From JAODBQ01 sp038213195 (GTDB lineage Bacteria > Actinomycetota > Acidimicrobiia > Acidimicrobiales > Ilumatobacteraceae): a stretch of DNA of 64,000 bases. Where the stretch lies: NCBI GenBank assembly GCA_038213195.1, contig JBBQTN010000002.1, positions 1 to 64,000 on the forward strand, read 5' to 3'. The translations under genes and the position numbers were made by a program. The first letter of the stretch is position 1. Each line of letters opens with the position of its first letter. Shown here piece by piece: positions 26,828 through 35,393 of the stretch. The notes beneath the pieces are model-generated. The model was not told where the DNA came from, ran no database searches, and saw only the letters and a program-made list of their open reading frames with translations.

Positions 26828-27951
26828 TCGTGCCCCCGGCGACGCTCGGGATCCTCGGCGGCGGTCAGCTCGGCCGGTACTTCGTGCTCGCGGCGCGCAC
26901 GATGGGCTACCGCACGATCGTCCTCGAACCGGACGACGGATCGCCGGCGGGAGCCGTCGCCGACGTGCACCTGGTCGCGGCGTACGATGACGTCGACGCG
27001 CTCGACCGGATGGCCGCGGAGTGCGCCGTGGTGACGACCGAGTTCGAGAACCCGCCGGCATCGGCGCTTGCCCGGCTGGCCCTCGACACGGTCGTGCACC
27101 CCTCGCCGCGCGCGATCGCGATCATCCAGGACCGCCGCCGGGAGAAGCGCTTCCTCGCGTCGGCCGGCATCCCGGTGGCACCGTTCGCGGTCATCGAGGA
27201 CGACGACGACATCCGCCGGGCCAACGATGGCGTGTTCCCGGCGATCCTCAAGGCGGCGCGGATGGGCTACGACGGCAGGGGCCAGGTCGCCGTCGCCGGT
27301 GCCGAGGAGCTGGCCGGTGCGTGGGCGACGCTCGGCCGCGTCCCTGCCGTGCTGGAGGAGCGCCTCGAGCTGGCGGGCGAGGTGTCGGTGATCCTCGCCC
27401 GCAACCCGGCGGCGTGCCCGTCGCTCGTCATCTACCCGCTGTGCGCGAACGTCCACCGGAGCGGGATCCTCGACGTCACCGTCGTCCCTGCGCCGTTCGC
27501 GGAGGGGGCGTACGCGCTCGCAGAGCGGATCGCGGAGGCGCTCGAGTACGTCGGCGTGCTCGCCGTCGAGATGTTCGTCACCGAAGACGGGATCGTCGTC
27601 AACGAGCTCGCCCCACGCCCGCACAACAGCGGGCACTGGACCCTCGACCACGCCGTCACCAGCCAGTTCGAGCAGCAGGTGCGCGCCGTGTGCGGGCTGG
27701 CGCTCGGCGACACGTCGCTGACCGTGGAGGCGACGGCGATGGCCAACCTGCTCGGCGACGGGTGGGCGGCGGGCGAGCCCCTGTGGGCGGGGGCGCTCGT
27801 CGATCCGTCGGTGAAGCTGCACCTGTACGGCAAGGCCGAGGCTCGGCCCGGCAGGAAGATGGGGCACCTGACGGTCGCGGCCGGCACGCCGGCCGAGGCC
27901 GAGGCGCTCGTGCGCCGGCGACGGGCCGCGCTCCGGCCACCGCGTCCGTGA
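26824..27951 (+). CDS. purK: N5-carboxyaminoimidazole ribonucleotide synthase
   Basis: 375 residues. An ATP-grasp enzyme that carboxylates AIR with bicarbonate and ATP. LGILGGGQLGRYFVLAAR is the N-terminal preATP-grasp loop. TTEFENPP, ILKAARMGYDGRGQ (ATP-grasp), VLEERLELAGEVSVI and NELAPRPHNSGHWTLDH (metal/substrate site) are in the usual order. Start overlaps the purE stop. Confidence 0.96.
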   Translation: MIVPPATLGILGGGQLGRYFVLAARTMGYRTIVLEPDDGSPAGAVADVHLVAAYDDVDALDRMAAECAVVTTEFENPPASALARLALDTVVHPSPRAIAIIQDRRREKRFLASAGIPVAPFAVIEDDDDIRRANDGVFPAILKAARMGYDGRGQVAVAGAEELAGAWATLGRVPAVLEERLELAGEVSVILARNPAACPSLVIYPLCANVHRSGILDVTVVPAPFAEGAYALAERIAEALEYVGVLAVEMFVTEDGIVVNELAPRPHNSGHWTLDHAVTSQFEQQVRAVCGLALGDTSLTVEATAMANLLGDGWAAGEPLWAGALVDPSVKLHLYGKAEARPGRKMGHLTVAAGTPAEAEALVRRRRAALRPPRP

Positions 27952-27993
27952 CGGGCCCGGCGATCGGGCGACGAGCGCGGCGCCTGCCGTGGT

Positions 27994-27999
27994 TACAGT
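27994..27999 (+). promoter_or_regulatory. Candidate leaderless -10 element of the fixC/etf operon
   Basis: TACAGT, 7 nt before the GTG at 28007. It would drive the DUF3291-GNAT, etfA, fixC, fixX, etfB run as one leaderless transcript. Confidence 0.45.
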
Positions 28000-28006
28000 C
28001 GGCCGC

Positions 28007-28903
28007 GTGCCTCCGCTCCACCTCGCCCAGGTGAACATCGGGACGCTGCGCGCGCCGATCGGGGACCGGCTGATCGTCGATTTCGCGGATGCGCTCGATC
28101 CCGTCAACGCCGCGGGAGAGGCGGCGCCTGGGTTCGTGTGGCGCTTGCAGGACGGCAGCGGCAACGCCACCTCGATCCAGATCTTCGACAACCCGCTGCG
28201 GCTCCTCAACCTCACCGTCTGGGAATCGATCGAATCGCTGCGCGCGTTCGCCTACCGCGGCGTCCATCGTGACTTCTTCAGGCGGCGCGCCGAGTGGTTC
28301 GAGGCGGAGGGTTCGACGACGGCGTTGTGGTGGATCCCTGCCGGCACCCCCCCGACCGAGCACGAGGCGGCGCGCCGGGTCGCGTTCATCGAACGCTTCG
28401 GCGAATCGCCGTACGCGTTCCGGATGGGCCAGCGCCAGCCGCAGGTCGCCGTGCTCCGCGCCGAGCTGTCGTCCCCGGACGCGCAGACGTTGATCGGCGC
28501 GTTGAACGCCGAGCTCCTGGAGCGCTACCCAGAACCCGGCAGCACCCACTTCACCCTCACCGAGGAGCAGGTCGTCGCCGGGAGGGGCGGGTTCTTCATC
28601 GCCTACGTCGACGGCGCGCCGCAGGGCTGCGGCGCCTACAGGATCCCGGGCGGCGAGACCGCTGAGATCAAGCGGATGTACGTGACACCTGCGGCGCGGA
28701 GCCTCAAGCTCTGCGCGGGGATCCTCGACACGCTCGAGTGGGCGGCGATCGCCGACGGCGCCACGCAGCTCGTGCTCGAGACGGGGGTCAGGCAGCCGGA
28801 GGCGCGGGGCCTCTACGACCGTGCCGGGTTCACGCCGATCCGCTGCTGGGGCGAGTACGTCCACTCGCCGACGTCGGTGTGCCTCGGCAAGCGGGTGCGG
28901 TGA
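28007..28903 (+). CDS. DUF3291 - GNAT acetyltransferase fusion
   Basis: 298 residues from the GTG at 28007. Residues 1 to about 140 are a DUF3291 domain (LHLAQVNIGTLRAPIGD, AAPGFVWRLQDGSGNA, LTVWESIESLRAFAY, VHRDFFRRRAEWF, LWWIPAGTPPTEHEA). The remaining part is a GNAT-type domain with CGAYRIPGGETAEIKRMYV and ARGLYDRAGFTPIRCWGEY. DUF3291 is related to antibiotic-biosynthesis-monooxygenase-like folds of unknown role. GNAT enzymes acetylate amines or proteins. The stop (28901-28903) overlaps the etfA ATG by one base (TGATG), so it is coupled to the electron-transfer operon. Confidence 0.85.
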   Translation: MPPLHLAQVNIGTLRAPIGDRLIVDFADALDPVNAAGEAAPGFVWRLQDGSGNATSIQIFDNPLRLLNLTVWESIESLRAFAYRGVHRDFFRRRAEWFEAEGSTTALWWIPAGTPPTEHEAARRVAFIERFGESPYAFRMGQRQPQVAVLRAELSSPDAQTLIGALNAELLERYPEPGSTHFTLTEEQVVAGRGGFFIAYVDGAPQGCGAYRIPGGETAEIKRMYVTPAARSLKLCAGILDTLEWAAIADGATQLVLETGVRQPEARGLYDRAGFTPIRCWGEYVHSPTSVCLGKRVR

Positions 28904-29817
28904 TGCTCGCCGTCGTCGTGGTGCGCGACGGGATGCTGCCCGCCGGCGGTGACGAGGTGGTCGACGAGTGCGCCGGCCGGGTGCTGCTGATCGGGACAGG
29001 CACGGCGGAGGCCGTCGACGAGCTGCGTGGCATCGCCACTGACGTGCGCCTCGCGGAGGCCGGCGCCTTCCGCCCGGGGGCATGGGCCGGCGCGCTCGCG
29101 CCGCTCCTCGCCGACGACGCTGTGCTGGTCCTGCCCCACTCGGCAGACGGACGCGACCTCGCCCCCCGTCTCGCCCACGCGCTCGGTCGACCGCTGTTCG
29201 CCCAGGCGATGGCGGTCAGCGCGACTCGTGTCGAGCTGATCCGCGCCGGCGCGACGGAGTTGCACCGCGTGGCCACGCCGCCCGCCTTCGTGGCGACGTT
29301 GCACCCCGGCCTGCGCGGCGTGGAGCGCACCGTCGCGCACGCGCCCACCGTCCACCAGATCGCGCTCGTCCCGACGGGGGCACTCGACGGCGAGGTGACG
29401 GCAACGCTCGCGGCGGACGCGGCGACGGTCGACCTCGCCGAGGCACCGCGGATCGTCGCAGGCGGCGCTGGGCTGGACAGCGCGCAGCGGTTCGGCCAGC
29501 TCGCCGAGCTCGGCGCCGCGCTGGGGGCGAGCGTCGGGGCGACGCGCGTCGTCACCGACAGGGGCTGGGTCGGTCACGACCGCCAGATCGGCACGACAGG
29601 CGTGATCGTCGACCCGGATCTGTACCTGGCGTTCGCGATCAGCGGGGCGGTGCAGCACACGAGCGGGCTCGGGGCACCGGCGCACGTGATCAGCGTCAAC
29701 TCCGACGCGCACTGCCCGATGATGCAGCTCGCCGACCTCGCCGTGGTCACCGACGCCAACGCGACGATCGACGCCCTGCTCGCCCGCCTCGGTGCACTGG
29801 AGGCGGCGCATGGCTGA
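28903..29817 (+). CDS. etfA: Electron transfer flavoprotein alpha subunit, mycofactocin-associated type
   Basis: 304 residues. The C-terminal FAD domain is clear: LGASVGATRVVTDRGWVGHD corresponds to the EtfA segment that grips FAD, GTTGVIVDPDLYLAFAISGA to the next, and VISVNSDAHCPMMQLADLAV to the last. The N-terminal half is reduced and poorly conserved, as in the alpha subunits found with mycofactocin genes. With etfB it should accept electrons from dehydrogenases and pass them to the FixC-type oxidoreductase encoded next. The ATG is coupled to the preceding stop, and its own end overlaps fixC by 8 bp. Confidence 0.85.
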   Translation: MLAVVVVRDGMLPAGGDEVVDECAGRVLLIGTGTAEAVDELRGIATDVRLAEAGAFRPGAWAGALAPLLADDAVLVLPHSADGRDLAPRLAHALGRPLFAQAMAVSATRVELIRAGATELHRVATPPAFVATLHPGLRGVERTVAHAPTVHQIALVPTGALDGEVTATLAADAATVDLAEAPRIVAGGAGLDSAQRFGQLAELGAALGASVGATRVVTDRGWVGHDRQIGTTGVIVDPDLYLAFAISGAVQHTSGLGAPAHVISVNSDAHCPMMQLADLAVVTDANATIDALLARLGALEAAHG

Positions 29818-31156
29818 GCCTGCGACGGATCACGCGATGCCGCCGATCACACCGGCGACCGACGTCGACGTCATCGTGGTCGGCGGTGGACCGGCGGGGG
29901 CGTGTGCGGCGATGGTCACCGCCCGCGCCGGGCTGTCGACGGTGCTGCTCGAGCGTGGCCCGTTCCCCGGCAGCAAGAACATGTACGGCGGGGTCGTCTA
30001 CCCGCGGATCCTCGATCGGCTGATCCCGCGGTGGTGGGAGACCGTGCCGATCCAGCGCTGGGTCACCCGCCGCTCGACGATGGTGCTCACCGACACGCAG
30101 GCGCTGACCGTCGACTACCGGACCGATGCCTGGGGAGCGCCCCCGTACAACGGCGCGACGGCCTACCGTCCCGACTTCGACAACTGGCTCGCCGGGCACG
30201 CCGAGCGGGCCGGGGCACAGCTCGTGTGCGCGACGACGGTCGTTGGGTTGCTGCGCGATGGCGCAGGGCGGGTGGTCGGGGTGCGCACCGACCGTCCCGG
30301 CGGGGAGCTTCGCGCCAGGGTCGTGATCGCCTGCGACGGCGTCAACAGCTTCCTCGCGAAGGAGGCCGGCCTGTTCCACGACACCGCCGCTTCGCACTAC
30401 ACGCTGGGGGTGAAGGAGACACTGGCGCTGCCGAAGGAGGTCATCGACGAGCGCTTCGGGGTGCGCGGGCGCGAGGGTGTCGACATCGAGATGGTCGGCT
30501 GCACGAGCGGCGTCAACGGTGGCGGCTTCCTGTACACCAACCTCGATTCGCTGGCCGTCGGGGTCGTGCTGAAGCTGCCGAAGCTGGCAGCCCAGCAGCT
30601 GCGCCCGGAGCAGATCATCGCCGGGATGAAGCGCCATCCGGCGATCGCCCCGCTCGTCGAGGGCGCCGATCTGAAGGAGTACTCGGCGCACCTGATCCCC
30701 GAGGGCGGTGTGGCGATGATGCCGAGGATGACCACCGCCGGGATGCTCGTCGCCGGCGACGCAGCTGCGCTGTGCCTCGCCGCCGGGATCTGGCTCGAAG
30801 GCGTGAACTTCGCGATGGCCAGCGGGATGTACGCCGGCGAGACGGTCGTCGAGGCCGTGCGCAGCGCCGACGTCAGCGCAGCCGGCCTCGCCGGGTACGA
30901 ACGGCGACTGTCGGAGACGTTCGTGCTCAAGGACCACCGCCGACTGCGCCGCGCCCCCGAGCTCGTGTTGTCCGACCGCGTCCAGCACCTCTACCCGGCG
31001 ATGGTCGCAGGGATCGCCGAACGGATGTTCCGCGTCGACAACCCACAGCCGAAGCCGCGGCTGCGCACGATCCTCGACCAGGAACGCAAGCGGGTCCGAG
31101 TGCGCCGCCGCGATCTGGTGCGTGACGGCATCAACGCGCTGAGGACGTTCGGGTGA
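29810..31156 (+). CDS. fixC: FixC-like ETF:quinone oxidoreductase, FAD subunit
   Basis: 448 residues from the ATG at 29810, with GGAGG 6 nt upstream. The FAD-binding N-terminus is DVIVVGGGPAGACAAMVTAR followed by LERGPFPGSKNMYGGVVY, the FixC/ETF-QO signature. VVIACDGVNSFLAKEAGL and MLVAGDAAALCLAAGIWLEG are the second FAD contacts, and NFAMASGMYAGE follows. It moves electrons from ETF towards the membrane quinone pool with FixX. Unlike ETF-QO, the Fe-S domain is the separate downstream gene, overlapping by 4 bp. Confidence 0.9.
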   Translation: MAEPATDHAMPPITPATDVDVIVVGGGPAGACAAMVTARAGLSTVLLERGPFPGSKNMYGGVVYPRILDRLIPRWWETVPIQRWVTRRSTMVLTDTQALTVDYRTDAWGAPPYNGATAYRPDFDNWLAGHAERAGAQLVCATTVVGLLRDGAGRVVGVRTDRPGGELRARVVIACDGVNSFLAKEAGLFHDTAASHYTLGVKETLALPKEVIDERFGVRGREGVDIEMVGCTSGVNGGGFLYTNLDSLAVGVVLKLPKLAAQQLRPEQIIAGMKRHPAIAPLVEGADLKEYSAHLIPEGGVAMMPRMTTAGMLVAGDAAALCLAAGIWLEGVNFAMASGMYAGETVVEAVRSADVSAAGLAGYERRLSETFVLKDHRRLRRAPELVLSDRVQHLYPAMVAGIAERMFRVDNPQPKPRLRTILDQERKRVRVRRRDLVRDGINALRTFG

Positions 31157-31449
31157 GCGTCGAGTGGCCGGAGGTGTCCTTCGAGGACCGGATGGAGACG
31201 GCCGAGTTCCGCGTCCACGAGCGCGCCCACATCGTCGTCGACGGGACGAAGTGCGTCGACTGCAGCACTCGCGCCTGCATAGTGGCCTGCCCTGCGAACC
31301 TCTTCGTGCCGACGAGTGACGGCGGGATCGTGTTCAACTACGAGCAGTGCTTCGAGTGCGGCACCTGCTACATGGTCTGCAACGAGGAGGGCGCGATCAG
31401 CTGGAGCTACCCGGACGGCGGCTACGGAGTGGTGTTCCGGCGAACGTGA
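31153..31449 (+). CDS. fixX: FixX-like ferredoxin
   Basis: 98 residues from a GTG. Cysteines are arranged as CVDCSTRACIVACP and, after a short insert, CFECGTCYMVCNEEG, followed by the FixX tail (W-x-YPDGGYGVVFR). It resembles the Fe-S domain of ETF-quinone oxidoreductase and is the natural partner of FixC. Its start overlaps the fixC stop and its stop overlaps the etfB start (GTGA), so expression is tightly coupled. Confidence 0.92.
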   Translation: MSVEWPEVSFEDRMETAEFRVHERAHIVVDGTKCVDCSTRACIVACPANLFVPTSDGGIVFNYEQCFECGTCYMVCNEEGAISWSYPDGGYGVVFRRT

Positions 31450-32261
31450 TCGCCGCCTGCGTCAAGTGGGTGGCCGGCCCGCCGGAGCCGGGTGACGAGC
31501 GCTTCGCCGGGATATCCGCCGCCGACCAGGCCGCTGTGGAGGTCGCGCTGCGCCAGGCCGCGCCGGCCGGCGACGGCGTGCTGGTCGTCACCGCAGGTCC
31601 GGCGGCGGCCGAGCGCGCGCTGCGCGACGCGCTGGCGTGCGGCGCGTCTCGCGCGGTCCGGATCGACCTCGCCGCCGACACGTCGAGCGCGCGGATCGCG
31701 GCGGCGCTCGCCGCGGTGGTCCGGCCGGCGGCGTTCGTGTGGTGCGGCGACTACTCGACCGACCGCGGTTCCGGCAGCGTGCCGGCGTTCCTCGCCGCCG
31801 AGCTCGGCGCACGGCAGGCGCTGGGCGTCGTCGCCGTCGAGCTCGACTCGGACGGGACGTCGTTGGCGGCCACGCGTCGTCTCGACGGCGGACGGCGCGA
31901 GGTGCTGCGCGTGGTCGCGCCCGCGGTCGTGTCGGTCGAGGGTGCTGCGGCGCGACTGCGCAGGGCCGGCCTCGCGGCACTGCTCGCAGCCAGGACCGCG
32001 ACGATCGAGGTCCTGGCCGCGAGCGCCGCTGCCGGCGAGGACGTCGGCGCCGGACCGGCCGCCACCGGTGCGCTGGCCGTGCGGGCCTACCGGCCGCGAG
32101 CACGGGTTCTGCCCCCTCCGCACGGCTCGACCCTCGAGCGGCTGCGCGAGCTGACGGACTCCGGCGACACGTCGAGCCACGGCGAGACCGTCCACCTCGA
32201 CCCCGACGCCGCCGCCGAACGCATCATCGACACCCTGCGCAGCTGGGGCTACCTGCCCTGA
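31446..32261 (+). CDS. etfB: Electron transfer flavoprotein beta subunit, mycofactocin-associated type
   Basis: 271 residues from a GTG. IAACVKWVAG at the N-terminus corresponds to the EtfB start (usually V-x-VKRV). DGVLVVTAGPAAAERALRDA, AVRIDLA and VWCGDYSTDRGSGSVPAFLA match the AMP-binding core, and ALGVVAVELDSDGTSLAATR the region after it. It forms the ETF heterodimer with etfA. The separation of etfA and etfB by fixC and fixX is unusual, since these subunits are normally adjacent. It is the last gene of the run, convergent with the MFS gene. Confidence 0.82.
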   Translation: MIAACVKWVAGPPEPGDERFAGISAADQAAVEVALRQAAPAGDGVLVVTAGPAAAERALRDALACGASRAVRIDLAADTSSARIAAALAAVVRPAAFVWCGDYSTDRGSGSVPAFLAAELGARQALGVVAVELDSDGTSLAATRRLDGGRREVLRVVAPAVVSVEGAAARLRRAGLAALLAARTATIEVLAASAAAGEDVGAGPAATGALAVRAYRPRARVLPPPHGSTLERLRELTDSGDTSSHGETVHLDPDAAAERIIDTLRSWGYLP

Positions 32262-32289
32262 CGCCCCCGGGGGTGGCTCCGGCGCAGGG

Positions 32290-33918
32290 TCAGCTCGCGG
32301 CGCGACGCGGCAGCCAGCGCAGGGCGATCAAGGCACCGGCGAAGACGACGCCAGCGGAGATCCACGAGCCGGCGTGGAACCCGTCCACGAACGCCGTGTC
32401 GACCGCGTGCTTGACCAGCAGCCCCGCTTGCGGTCCGGCCTGCTCGCCGGCCTGGCGGGCAACCTCCACGGCGGCGCCGACAGAATCCTTCGCCTGGGCA
32501 AGCGCTGTCGACGGCACTGCTGTCCCGGTCAGCAGCTCACCGAGCCTGCTGGCGTAGACCGACGCGAACAGGCTGCCGACGATCGCCACGCCGAGCGTCG
32601 AGCCGAGCTCGCGGGCGGTGTCGTTGACGGCCGAACCGACTCCGGCCTTCGCGGGCGGCAGTGAACCCATGATCGCCTCCGTCGCCGGTGCATTGACCAA
32701 GCCGAGGCCACCCCCCATGAAGAACATCTGCCCGACGATCAGCCAGTAGGACGAGTCGGCGACGTCGCGAGTCGTCCAGACGAAGCCGACCGCCATCGAC
32801 GTCAGGCCGGCTGCGACGACGATCTTCGTGCCGAACCTGCCGGCGAGCTTGGCGGCCACCGGTGCGGCGACCCCCGTGAACAGCGCGAATGGCACGGTGC
32901 GCACGCCGGCGTTGAGCGTTCCGTAGCCGCGCACGAACTGGAAGTACTGGGTGACCATGAACACGAAGCCCATCAGCGCGAAGAACGCGAACGTCACCGA
33001 GAGGCTGCCGGCGGTGAAGCGCATGTTCGCGAACACGGTGACGTCGAGCATCGGGTGGTCGCTGCGCCGCTCCCAGGCGATGAATGCGATCAGCAGCACG
33101 GCGGCCGTGGCGAACGCGGCCGTGCTCGTCGGGCTCAGCCAGCCGTGCTTCGGGCCTTCGATCACCGCCCACACGAGCACTGCGATCCCGGCGATCGACA
33201 GCACCGTGCCGAGCGGGTCGAAGCGGTGGATCGTGGTGTCGCGAGACGTCGGGACGAGCCGCCAGATCGCCACCATCGCGATGGCGATGATCGGCAGGTT
33301 GACCATGAAGATCGAACCCCACCAGAAGTGCTCGAGGAGGAACCCGCCCGACACCGGGCCGAGGGCGACCGCGAGCCCGCTCGTCGCCGCCCACGCGGCG
33401 ATCGCCGCGGCGCGTTGGCGTGGGTCGGTGAACACGTTGACGAGCAGGGCGAGCGTGGCCGGGAAGATCAGCGCCCCGCCGATGCCCATCGCCGCTCTCC
33501 ATGCGATCAGCTGGCCTGGACTCCCGGCCAGCGACGCCAGCAGCGAGGTGACAGCGAACAGGGCGAGACCGATCTGCAGCGTGCCCTTGCGCCCGAACCG
33601 GTCACCGATGCTGCCGGCGGCCATCAACAGCCCGGCGAACACCAGCACGTACGCATCGACGATCCATTGCAACTGGCTGGTGTTCGCCCCGAGCTCGCGG
33701 AACAGCGTCGGCAGGGCGACGTTGACGATCGTGCCGTCGACGACGATCACGAACACGGTCAGGCACAGCACGGGGAGCACGACCCACGGCGATCGCGGCC
33801 GACGCGAGCGGGCCGGCCGCGCCCTCGACACACGCGGCGGCGTGGGCGGGTGCTCGGCGATGTGGTCGGTCGCGCCCGACGCGGGCGTGACGGAGGCGGA
33901 GGTGCTGGAGGAGGTCAT
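32290..33918 (-). CDS. MFS multidrug exporter, DHA2 (EmrB/QacA) type
   Basis: 542 residues. The first transmembrane segment begins VVLPVLCLTVFVIVVDGTIV, continuing with NVALPTLFRELG, the DHA2 motif D1. GDRFGRKGTLQIG is loop 2-3 motif A, and VALGPVSGGFLLEHFWWG is motif C (antiporter). About 14 hydrophobic segments are seen. It probably exports drugs or toxic metabolites by proton exchange. It is divergent from a TetR regulator, with an A/T-rich operator-like stretch between them; autoregulated efflux is the usual logic of such pairs. Confidence 0.93.
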   Translation of the reverse strand: MTSSSTSASVTPASGATDHIAEHPPTPPRVSRARPARSRRPRSPWVVLPVLCLTVFVIVVDGTIVNVALPTLFRELGANTSQLQWIVDAYVLVFAGLLMAAGSIGDRFGRKGTLQIGLALFAVTSLLASLAGSPGQLIAWRAAMGIGGALIFPATLALLVNVFTDPRQRAAAIAAWAATSGLAVALGPVSGGFLLEHFWWGSIFMVNLPIIAIAMVAIWRLVPTSRDTTIHRFDPLGTVLSIAGIAVLVWAVIEGPKHGWLSPTSTAAFATAAVLLIAFIAWERRSDHPMLDVTVFANMRFTAGSLSVTFAFFALMGFVFMVTQYFQFVRGYGTLNAGVRTVPFALFTGVAAPVAAKLAGRFGTKIVVAAGLTSMAVGFVWTTRDVADSSYWLIVGQMFFMGGGLGLVNAPATEAIMGSLPPAKAGVGSAVNDTARELGSTLGVAIVGSLFASVYASRLGELLTGTAVPSTALAQAKDSVGAAVEVARQAGEQAGPQAGLLVKHAVDTAFVDGFHAGSWISAGVVFAGALIALRWLPRRAAS

Positions 33919-33942
33919 GGTGCGTCCGATCTCGATGAGCTC

Positions 33943-34012
33943 CGATTACAGTGTTATCACAATGAAATCACAGCGCAACATGACGTCCGCCACACCCCTC
34001 GGCAGGTACGTT
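33943..34012. promoter_or_regulatory. A/T-rich promoter-operator region between MFS and TetR genes
   Basis: The stretch 33943-33975 is much richer in A+T than anything nearby. On the reverse strand it contains two direct copies of TGTGAT, 11 bp apart, within TGTGATTTCAT and TGTGATAACAC. GTGTTATCAC resembles half of a TetR palindrome. TACGTT at 34007-34012 lies exactly 6 nt before the ATG at 34019 and is the likely -10 element of the regulator gene. Confidence 0.5.
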
Positions 34013-34018
34013 GAGCCG

Positions 34019-34654
34019 ATGCCGCAGCTCGACGACGTCGGCGCGAGCCTGCTCGACGCGGCTGCCAGGCTCCTCGCCGGCGAGGGGCCGGACGCGCTCA
34101 CCGTGCGGCGCATCGCCGCGGAGGCGCGGATGAGCACGATGAACGTGTACTCCCGCTTCGGGAGCAAGGACGGTGTCGTCGAGCAGCTGTTCGTCAACGG
34201 CTTCGGGCTGCTCGCCGCGGCACTCGATTCGGTGCCGTCGAGCGACGATCCGCTCGGTGACCTGCGCAGCTGCCGGGACGCATACCGCGGCTTCGCCCAC
34301 GCCAACCGGACGCTGTACGCGGTGATGTTCGAGCGTGCCGTGCCGGACTTCGAGCCGTCGGCGGCGGCGAAGGTCACCGCCGCCAGCACCCTCGACGTGC
34401 TCGCCGGTCGCGTCGTGCGGGCGATGGACGCCGGCCTGATCGCCCGCGCCGATCCGACCGTCGTTGCGGCGATCATCTGGAGCACCTGCCACGGGGTGAT
34501 CAGCCTCGAGCTGAAGGGCATCGACCCGCACATGATCGATTTCGACGCTGTCTACGCCGGCGCAACGGATGCTCTTCTCGCCGGCCTCGGTCCCGGCGGC
34601 GGAGCTCGGCCGGCGCCCACTGCGGCGGCTCTGGCAGACGACGCGCCCCGATGA
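34019..34654 (+). CDS. TetR-family transcriptional regulator
   Basis: 211 residues from the ATG at 34019. In-frame ATGs at 33962 and 33980 would put the start inside the A/T-rich control region, and TACGTT sits 6 nt before 34019. The helix-turn-helix is LTVRRIAAEARMSTMNVYSR followed by FGSKDGVVEQLF. The C-terminal ligand domain resembles the TetR_C_33/WHG type (HANRTLYAVMFERAVPDFEP). It is likely a repressor of the divergent MFS gene. It lies 25 bp upstream of mftE, but its sequence does not look like MftR. Confidence 0.88.
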   Translation: MPQLDDVGASLLDAAARLLAGEGPDALTVRRIAAEARMSTMNVYSRFGSKDGVVEQLFVNGFGLLAAALDSVPSSDDPLGDLRSCRDAYRGFAHANRTLYAVMFERAVPDFEPSAAAKVTAASTLDVLAGRVVRAMDAGLIARADPTVVAAIIWSTCHGVISLELKGIDPHMIDFDAVYAGATDALLAGLGPGGGARPAPTAAALADDAPR

Positions 34655-34679
34655 CGGCTCGCCAGCCGCAGGAGCGCAC

Positions 34680-35393
34680 GTGACCGACGCCAGCTTGGGG
34701 GCGTTGGTGTGGCCCGACCTGTGGCGCGCCGCGCCACGGCCGCTGCTCGTCGTGCCGATCGGTTCGTGCGAGCAGCACGGTCCGCACCTGCCGCTCGACA
34801 CCGACACCCGCATCGCCCTCGCGCTGGCCGAGGGTCTGGTCGCGGCCTTCGCCGGCGGACGCAGTGCGGGCGGCGCGGTTGCGACGATGGTGGTCACGCC
34901 ACCATTGGCGATCTCGGCCAGCGGCGAGCACAGCGGGTTCCCCGGCACGCTCTCGCTCGGCAGCGAGGTCTTCGAGCGGGTGATCGTCGAGCTGGTGCGC
35001 AGCGCGGATTGGAGCGGCGGCGTGGTGCTCGTCAACGGTCACGGCGGCAACGCAGCGGCGGTGCGACGCGCCGTCGCGACGTTGACCATGGAGGGCCGCC
35101 GGGTCCTGTCGTGGTGGCCGTCTGATCCGACCGGCGACGCGCATGCCGGGATCACCGAGACGTCGCTGATGCTCGCGATCGCTCCGAGGCTCGTCCGCGT
35201 GGCCGCCGCCGAGGCCGGCAACACGGAGTCGCTGGCCGACCTCGCCGGCCGGCTGCGCAGCGGAGGGGTGCTCGCGGTGAGCCAGAACGGGGTGCTCGGC
35301 GATCCTGCCGGTGCCAGCGCCTCGCACGGCAGAGCGCTGCTCACCCGCTGGCGGATCGACCTCATCGCCGCGGTCGACGAGTGGTGGATCTGA
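34680..35393 (+). CDS. mftE: Mycofactocin peptidase MftE (creatininase family)
   Basis: 237 residues from the GTG at 34680, preceded by GGAG. The creatininase-family metal site is VVPIGSCEQHGPHLPLDTDT. ISASGEHSGFPGTLSLG and LVNGHGGNAAAVRRAV follow, and AGITETSLMLAIAP comes later. In the mycofactocin pathway MftE cleaves the modified MftA precursor to release the C-terminal Val-Tyr-derived core. The next gene is mftF, as in known loci, but mftA, mftB, mftC and mftD are not upstream: the preceding gene is a TetR regulator. The last codons are duplicated downstream (see repeat at 35348). Confidence 0.85.
   Translation: MTDASLGALVWPDLWRAAPRPLLVVPIGSCEQHGPHLPLDTDTRIALALAEGLVAAFAGGRSAGGAVATMVVTPPLAISASGEHSGFPGTLSLGSEVFERVIVELVRSADWSGGVVLVNGHGGNAAAVRRAVATLTMEGRRVLSWWPSDPTGDAHAGITETSLMLAIAPRLVRVAAAEAGNTESLADLAGRLRSGGVLAVSQNGVLGDPAGASASHGRALLTRWRIDLIAAVDEWWI

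Noticed and set aside
23059..28215. Very long minus-strand open frame (about 1,700 codons)
   Set aside because: It is antisense to purE, purK, OYE and other recognised genes; composition is Arg/Val/Asp-biased as expected of shadow frames in GC-rich DNA.
32264..32280. CCCCCGGGGG palindrome between etfB and MFS as a terminator
   Set aside because: Only a 5-bp self-complementary run with no loop; could be chance in a 28-bp GC-rich gap.
34019..34654. TetR gene as MftR of the mycofactocin system
   Set aside because: Its sequence and its divergent pairing with an MFS exporter fit an efflux repressor; MftR-like features are not seen.
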